The position numbers and the translations under genes were made by a program. Positions 59,168 through 64,000 of a stretch of 64,000 nt of DNA are shown here, one piece after another. Position 1 is the first letter of the stretch. The number at the start of each line of letters is the position of its first letter. The stretch is from Pseudomonas deceptionensis. GTDB taxonomy: Bacteria > Pseudomonadota > Gammaproteobacteria > Pseudomonadales > Pseudomonadaceae. Location of the stretch: the NCBI RefSeq assembly GCF_900106095.1, contig NZ_FNUD01000002.1, forward strand, positions 4,547,501-4,611,500. The letters run 5' to 3'. The notes under the pieces are model-generated. The model worked only from the letters and a program-made list of their open reading frames with translations, had not been told where the DNA came from and searched no databases.

Positions 59168-61714
59168 ATGTTTCGCGCACCACATCACTTCTCGCACTTG
59201 TGCACACGCCCGACACTGCTCGCCGCGTGCCTGGTGCTCAGCCTGCAAGCCCACGCCGAATCGATCCAGTTGCAACTGCCGACGCAATCGCTGGCCAGTT
59301 CGCTCAGTGAGGTGGCGCAACAGGCAAAAATCCAGCTGCTGTTCGATGAAGACCTGTTGCGCAACATCAAGGCCCCTGCGCTCAAGGGCGACTACACACC
59401 GCAACAGGCCATCCAGTTACTGCTCAAGGGCACCGATTTCAGCCTGATCCAGGTCGACCGCACCTACGTTGTACGGCCCCGGGAAGACGGCACCACCACC
59501 AGCAACAGCCTGGAGCTGGGGGCGGTCAGCGTGGTGGGCAACGGCAACGAAGTCGACTCCAGCAACGTCGGCAAGTCGACCATGACCCAAACCCAAATCA
59601 ATCAGTATCAGGCCAACAACATCCCGAGCCTGCTGGCCACCCTGCCGGGCATCAACCTCGGCGGTTCGCTCAAGCCGGGCGGTCAGACCATCAACATTTG
59701 GGGCATGGGCGAAGCCGAAGACGTTCAGATGACCGTGGATGGCGCGACCAAAAGCGGCTTTGAGCGTTACAAGCAGGGCACGATCTTTATCGAACCCGAG
59801 CTGATCAAACGCCTGGAAGTCGAGAAAGGCCCCCACGACATACACACCGGCAATGGCGGTTTTGCCGGCGTGGTGCACATGGAAACCAAAGACGCAGCCG
59901 ATTTGCTCGTAGAGGGCAAGAATACCGGCGCCATGCTCAAGTACGGTTACAGCAGCAATGACCATCAACAGGTATACAGCGGCGCCGTGTATGGCCGCAC
60001 TGACGATGGTCGCGCCGATGCGCTGGTGTACTACACCAAACGCGACGGTGACAATATGAAGCTCGCCGACAACATGCCCGATCCCCGCCATGAGTACCCG
60101 GTAAACCCGCGGCGTCTGCCCAACACGGCCCAGGATCTGGACGGGCAATTGCTCAAGCTCAACCTGCACCTCAATGACGAGCACAGCGTCGGCATGTCCT
60201 ACTCGCGCTCGAACAATTACCTGTGGGTGCCCTTCTCGGCAGTCAGTTATCCGGAGCCAGCCAGCCAGGCCAGCATCGCCAAATATGGCTATGACATTGC
60301 CTCCCGGCGATACCTGTCCAACCGCTCAACCCTCGACACCACCTGGTCGGCCAAATACAAATACGAGCCTCTGGACAACCCGCTGGTAGACCTTGAGGTG
60401 AAGTACTCGCACTCCAACACCGAACAAACCGACAAGCGCGGCGAACAGGCCTACACCCAGCCCACGACCGGCGGGCGCAAGATGGAAACCGGCTACACCG
60501 ACGACATGCTGCAGATCGAAAACATCAGCCTGTTTGCCACTGGCCCGCTGGACCATGCCGTAACCACCGGCGTGCAAATCCGCAAGCATCAGCGTGATGT
60601 GGACATGTGGATGCCGGGCGGGAGTTATGAAACCGAGAAATACAACTACGGCCACTACCAGCCCAACTTCATGCCCAGGGGCAAGGTCGATACCAACAGC
60701 TTCTATATCCAGGACGCCATCACCCTGGGGGATTTCACCCTGACCCCCTCGATGCGCTATGACCATGTGCGCAACCGCGGCCAGGAAAACGACGCCCCGT
60801 ATTACAACCACCCGGAATTGGGCCATGACTACAGCAACAAAACCTACACAGGTTGGTCGCCGCGCCTGTCGGCCTTCTGGACAATAACCCCCAAGACCGC
60901 CCTGTTTGCCAACTACAGCAAAACCTGGCGCGCCCCGGTGATTGACGAGCAGTACGAAGTCCAGGGCGTTGGCAGCCGCACCTCCAGCAGCCTCAACCTC
61001 GACCCGGAACGCATTACCGGCTGGCGGGCGGGCAATATCACCACGTTCGACCAGATCTTTAGTGAGAACGACCACGCGCTGATCCGTACCACACTGTTTC
61101 GCAACAAGATCGACGATGAAATTTTCAAAGCCACGGGCGTTGGCTGCGCCGCACAAACAGTCGATGTCAGCATGAGCACAGCGTGCGGCCCCAATATGCC
61201 CAACTACCGCAATATTGGCAGTGTGACCATCAAGGGCTTTGAGGTTGAAAGTTTCTATGAGTCCACGTACGTCTTCGGCTCACTGTCATACGCATGGATG
61301 ACGGGTAAACACGAAGGCGCCTACACCAACCCATGGGGCCCCAACGTCTGGGCCCGAGATATACCGGCGCCAAAATGGATTGCCGTACTGGGCACCAAAA
61401 TACCGAGCCTGGATGCTCGCGTTGGCTGGAAGGGAGAATGGGTGCGTAAAACAGACCGCAGACCGAGTGACGACTACTACAGCAGCCCGATCAGCGCCCT
61501 GGGTGACCGTTACTGGGATCATTACAATAACGACGGCTACAACGTGCAGGGCTTATTCGCCAACTGGAAGCCGCAACAGTCTTACCTTAAAGGCACTGAA
61601 GTCAACTTCACCGTGGACAACCTGTTCAACAAAAGTTATCGCCCGATGCTCAGCGGAGAGAATGCCTACAGCCAGGGCCGCAATGCGAAGATCAGCGTGA
61701 CGCGGTTCTTCTAA
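59168..61714 (+). CDS. TonB-dependent haem-type receptor with signalling domain
   Basis: Outer-membrane receptor precursor of 848 residues. A signal peptide (about 1-31) is followed by an STN/secretin signalling domain (about 33-110, IQLQLPTQSLASSLSEVAQQA), a plug (EAEDVQMTVDGATKSGFERY and RLEVEKGPHDIHTGNGGFAGVV) and a beta-barrel ending VTRFF. The STN domain marks a cell-surface signalling receptor, which fits the sigma/anti-sigma gene upstream. Sequence style resembles the haem/haemoglobin (HxuA-like) group rather than a siderophore receptor such as IutA; I am moderately sure. The start at 59168 (GGGGGA upstream) is preferred to an in-frame codon 87 bp earlier. Confidence 0.85.
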   Translation: MFRAPHHFSHLCTRPTLLAACLVLSLQAHAESIQLQLPTQSLASSLSEVAQQAKIQLLFDEDLLRNIKAPALKGDYTPQQAIQLLLKGTDFSLIQVDRTYVVRPREDGTTTSNSLELGAVSVVGNGNEVDSSNVGKSTMTQTQINQYQANNIPSLLATLPGINLGGSLKPGGQTINIWGMGEAEDVQMTVDGATKSGFERYKQGTIFIEPELIKRLEVEKGPHDIHTGNGGFAGVVHMETKDAADLLVEGKNTGAMLKYGYSSNDHQQVYSGAVYGRTDDGRADALVYYTKRDGDNMKLADNMPDPRHEYPVNPRRLPNTAQDLDGQLLKLNLHLNDEHSVGMSYSRSNNYLWVPFSAVSYPEPASQASIAKYGYDIASRRYLSNRSTLDTTWSAKYKYEPLDNPLVDLEVKYSHSNTEQTDKRGEQAYTQPTTGGRKMETGYTDDMLQIENISLFATGPLDHAVTTGVQIRKHQRDVDMWMPGGSYETEKYNYGHYQPNFMPRGKVDTNSFYIQDAITLGDFTLTPSMRYDHVRNRGQENDAPYYNHPELGHDYSNKTYTGWSPRLSAFWTITPKTALFANYSKTWRAPVIDEQYEVQGVGSRTSSSLNLDPERITGWRAGNITTFDQIFSENDHALIRTTLFRNKIDDEIFKATGVGCAAQTVDVSMSTACGPNMPNYRNIGSVTIKGFEVESFYESTYVFGSLSYAWMTGKHEGAYTNPWGPNVWARDIPAPKWIAVLGTKIPSLDARVGWKGEWVRKTDRRPSDDYYSSPISALGDRYWDHYNNDGYNVQGLFANWKPQQSYLKGTEVNFTVDNLFNKSYRPMLSGENAYSQGRNAKISVTRFF

Positions 61715-61730
61715 CAGCTGTGCATACCCT

Positions 61731-61860
61731 GTAGCCGCTGCCGCAGGCTGCGTCCGGCGGCGCAGCCGTCGTAAAGTCAGCGGCACAACTTACCTGATGC
61801 ACCTCGCGTTCAGGTTTTACGATCGCTGCCCAATCGGACGCAGCCTTCGGCAGCGGCTAC
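61731..61860. repeat. 130-bp paired repeat (GTAGCCGCTG...CAGCGGCTAC)
   Basis: Two inverted copies of GTAGCCGCTGCCGCAGGCTGCG with a further 80-base spacer that includes a TTAC/GTAA-bearing section. The largest copy of the repeat family of this window. Confidence 0.75.
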
Positions 61861-61870
61861 GGGTATCGAG

Positions 61871-62176
61871 TCAACCTTGCAAACGCGCAACCACACTCAA
61901 CTCCGGCGACTGAACCCGGCGCTGGCTCAAATACCGGGTGCAGCTCACGCGCAGGAACGAGGCAAAGTTGACCACTTCACCCCGGTAATCCATCACCTCT
62001 TCGTACAGCTTGGCCACCAATTGGTTGGTGGTCATGCCATCGTCCTGGGCGATGTCACTGAGGATGTCCCAGAACTGGTTTTCCAGCCGCAAGGTGGTGA
62101 CCACGCCGCAAATACGCAATGACCGCGAGCGCGATTCATACAAAATCGGATCGGCTTTGACATAAAGCTCACACAT
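61871..62176 (-). CDS. Ribbon-helix-helix domain protein (RHH_4-like), second copy
   Basis: Protein of 101 residues with SRSLRICGVVTTLRLENQFWDIL and a later VVNFASFLRVSCTRYL, the same layout as the protein at 25683. GAGGG seven bases before the ATG at 62176. It follows the DJ-1/PfpI gene by 15 bp and is probably co-transcribed with it. Function unknown. Confidence 0.82.
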   Translation of the reverse strand: MCELYVKADPILYESRSRSLRICGVVTTLRLENQFWDILSDIAQDDGMTTNQLVAKLYEEVMDYRGEVVNFASFLRVSCTRYLSQRRVQSPELSVVARLQG

Positions 62177-62191
62177 GGCCACACCCTCTTC

Positions 62192-62773
62192 TTACAAAGT
62201 AATCTTCGTACCGAGCAACCCCAGGAACGCCGCCAGCCACGCTGGGTGCGCAGGCCACGCCGGTGCCGTGGCCAGATTGCCCTGCACATGGGCCCTGGTC
62301 ACGTCGATATCGATGTAAGTGCCGCCCGCCAGGCGAACTTCTGGCGCGCAAGCCGGGTAAGCGCTGCACTCACGACCTTCCAGCGTACCGGCCGCAGCCA
62401 GCAGTTGCGCCCCGTGGCACACGGCGGCAATCGGCTTGCCAGCCTTGTCGAAGTCACGCACCAGCTCCAGCACTTTTTCGTTCAAGCGCAGGTATTCCGG
62501 CGCACGACCACCCGGCACCACCAGCGCGTCGTAGTCACTGGCTTTCACTTTGTCGAAATCAAAATTCAGGGCAAACAGATGGCCCGGCTTTTCGCTGTAG
62601 GTCTGATCGCCTTCAAAGTCGTGGATGGCGGTACGAACGGTCTGGCCCGAGGTTTTACCCGGGCAGACAGCGTGCACCTGATGACCGACCATCGACAGCG
62701 CCTGAAACGGCACCATCACTTCGTAGTCTTCGACGTAATCGCCAACCAGCATAAGAATCTTTTTCGCTGCCAT
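62192..62773 (-). CDS. DJ-1/PfpI-family protein
   Basis: Cytoplasmic protein of 193 residues with the DJ-1 nucleophile elbow AVCHGAQ (C119, H120) and an early glutamate E15 in GDYVEDYE. Members act as glyoxalases, deglycases, chaperones or stress proteases; this one is of the type that starts [18 protein letters not shown], common in pseudomonads. Stress response role inferred. Confidence 0.9.
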   Translation of the reverse strand: MAAKKILMLVGDYVEDYEVMVPFQALSMVGHQVHAVCPGKTSGQTVRTAIHDFEGDQTYSEKPGHLFALNFDFDKVKASDYDALVVPGGRAPEYLRLNEKVLELVRDFDKAGKPIAAVCHGAQLLAAAGTLEGRECSAYPACAPEVRLAGGTYIDIDVTRAHVQGNLATAPAWPAHPAWLAAFLGLLGTKITL

Positions 62774-62866
62774 GGTGCGTGCTCCTTTGAGGTAGACCTT
62801 GGGCCACTAAGAGTAGCCAAGGTACCCCCTGAGCGCCTACACGGGTAATAGCCAGGTACTACAGGC

Positions 62867-64000
62867 TTACTTCAACAAACCATCAGCCTGCAGCAAGGTT
62901 TCAAGGCAGTGTTCCTGAATGTTGTAGAACGCCTTGAGCTCCTGGATTTTCACCAACAGTTGCGCCGGGTCCAGCGGCTCGGCGCGCTTGACCGCGAGGA
63001 TCATCTTGTTTTTGTTGGTGTGTTCCAGGGAGATGAACTCGAACACCTTGGTTTCATAACCGCAGGCTTCAAGGAACAGGGCGCGCAGGCTGTCAGTCAC
63101 CATTTCGGCCTGCTGGCCCAGGTGCAGACCGTATTGCAGCATCGGCTTGAGCAGTGCCGGGCTCTGGATTTGCAGACGGATCTGCTTGTGGCAGCACGGC
63201 GAGCACATGATGATCGCCGCCCCGGAACGAATCCCCATATGGATCGCGTAGTCGGTGGCAATGTCACAGGCATGCAGCGCGATCATCACGTCGATCGGGG
63301 TGGGCGCAAAACTGCGCACATCGCCATGCTGGAATGTCAGGCCCGGATGCTCCAGCCGCTGAGCAGCGTTGTTGCACAGCGTGACCATGTCTTCGCGCAG
63401 CTCAACCCCGGTCACTACGCCTTCGGCTTGCAGGCTGTGGCGCAGGTAATCGTGAATCGCAAAGGTCAGGTAACCCTTGCCCGAACCAAAGTCCACCACC
63501 TTGATCGGCTGATCGAGCTTGAGCGGCGAGTTGCTCAGGGCGTGGGAAAACACTTCGATAAACTTGTTGATCTGCTTCCACTTGCGCGACATCGCCGGGA
63601 TCAGCTCTTGCTGCTTGTTGGTGACCCCCAGGTCCGCGAGAAATGGACGCGTCAGGTCCAGAAAGCGATTTTTTTCACGGTTGTGCTCAGCCGACGGCAC
63701 TTCCCGCTCTTGCTGGCTTTTGCCTTTGAAGAGCGAGCTTTTGCCCTTCTTGCTGTATTCCAGCTGCACTTCGTCGGTCAGCGTCAGCAAATGAGCGTTC
63801 TTGAACGCTTCCGGCAGCAGCGCGGCAATGTTGGCCACGCCCTCTTCCAGCGGGAAATTCTTGGTGATATCGCGGGTTTTGTAGCGGTATACAAACGACA
63901 GACAAGGCTGATCCTTGACCGTGACCTGCTTGATGATGACCCGTTGCAACTCGGCCTCCGGGCCGACGTACTTGGCCAGGACCAGCTTGATAAAGGAATT
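62867..64000 (-). CDS. SAM-dependent methyltransferase (5' end outside window)
   Basis: Class I methyltransferase; 377 residues visible and the frame stays open to the window edge, so the true start lies to the right. The SAM-binding motif VVDFGSGKGYLTFAI is in the middle of the visible part, followed by GVELREDMV and ALHACDIATDYAI; a cysteine pair CSPCCHKQI follows, as in family members that act on RNA or small molecules. The substrate is not known. Confidence 0.85.
   Translation of the reverse strand, partial: NSFIKLVLAKYVGPEAELQRVIIKQVTVKDQPCLSFVYRYKTRDITKNFPLEEGVANIAALLPEAFKNAHLLTLTDEVQLEYSKKGKSSLFKGKSQQEREVPSAEHNREKNRFLDLTRPFLADLGVTNKQQELIPAMSRKWKQINKFIEVFSHALSNSPLKLDQPIKVVDFGSGKGYLTFAIHDYLRHSLQAEGVVTGVELREDMVTLCNNAAQRLEHPGLTFQHGDVRSFAPTPIDVMIALHACDIATDYAIHMGIRSGAAIIMCSPCCHKQIRLQIQSPALLKPMLQYGLHLGQQAEMVTDSLRALFLEACGYETKVFEFISLEHTNKNKMILAVKRAEPLDPAQLLVKIQELKAFYNIQEHCLETLLQADGLLK

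Overview
The window is a contiguous piece of a Pseudomonas chromosome, most likely from the fluorescens/fragi-type part of the genus rather than P. aeruginosa. I base this on recalled P. aeruginosa gene order: fragments of that order are recognisable (queC-queE-tol/pal-ruv-pmpR-aspS-cold shock-slyX-HIT-oprD; mscS-yajQ-panE-kinase-argJ-secA; purU-mvaT-sbcB; pykA-ferredoxin reductase-fumarase) but they are joined differently. Codon use, SD-type ribosome sites and Pseudomonas-style palindromic intergenic repeats agree. There is no prophage, transposase, CRISPR array or rRNA; one tRNA (Lys-UUU) is present.

Layout. 0-4.9 kb: polyamine uptake and catabolism (ydcU-ydcV-patD-spdH; the window opens inside ydcU). 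4.9-9.1 kb: a LacI-regulated amidase plus MFS transporter with two clear operators, and a 53-residue gene. 9.1-12.9 kb: a purine module (8-oxoguanine deaminase and NCS2 nucleobase permease) behind a 700-bp non-coding leader. 12.9-20 kb (minus strand): tRNA-Lys and the ybgC-tolQRAB-pal-cpoB-queE-queC envelope/queuosine block. 20-25.5 kb (minus): ruvCAB, yebC/pmpR, aspS, a zinc-ribbon protein. 25.5-30.5 kb: a ribbon-helix-helix protein, a membrane-anchored cold-shock-domain protein, slyX, HIT, an OprD-type porin and two long non-coding stretches. 30.5-42.3 kb: mscS, yajQ, panE-like, a membrane sensor kinase, cobalamin adenosyltransferase, a Nudix/ThiE-like fusion, GST, argJ, secA and divergent dciA. 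42.4-52 kb: HerA-like ATPase, a PctA-type amino-acid chemoreceptor, purU, mvaT, sbcB, a PilZ protein, a lipoprotein and pykA. 52-57.7 kb: ferredoxin reductase, class I fumarase, Fe-dependent alcohol dehydrogenase, a SIR2-like DUF4917 protein and a YegP protein. 57.8-61.7 kb: a one-protein ECF sigma/FecR fusion with its TonB-dependent haem-type receptor. 61.8-64 kb: a second ribbon-helix-helix protein, a DJ-1/PfpI protein and a methyltransferase cut by the window end.

How the genes work together. The first four genes form a complete route: import polyamine, cleave spermidine to 4-aminobutanal, oxidise it to GABA. The purine pair imports and deaminates oxidised or ordinary purines. The Tol-Pal block is a translationally coupled envelope machine. 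The sigma/anti-sigma fusion and receptor form a cell-surface signalling iron (probably haem) uptake unit. The most unusual items are that sigma-FecR fusion, the DUF4917 SIR2-like protein, the membrane/cold-shock fusion with a possible internal start, the Nudix/ThiE fusion with a degenerate ThiE site, and the twin operators of the amidase/MFS cassette. Family assignments come from recognised motifs and remembered homologues, not from a database search.
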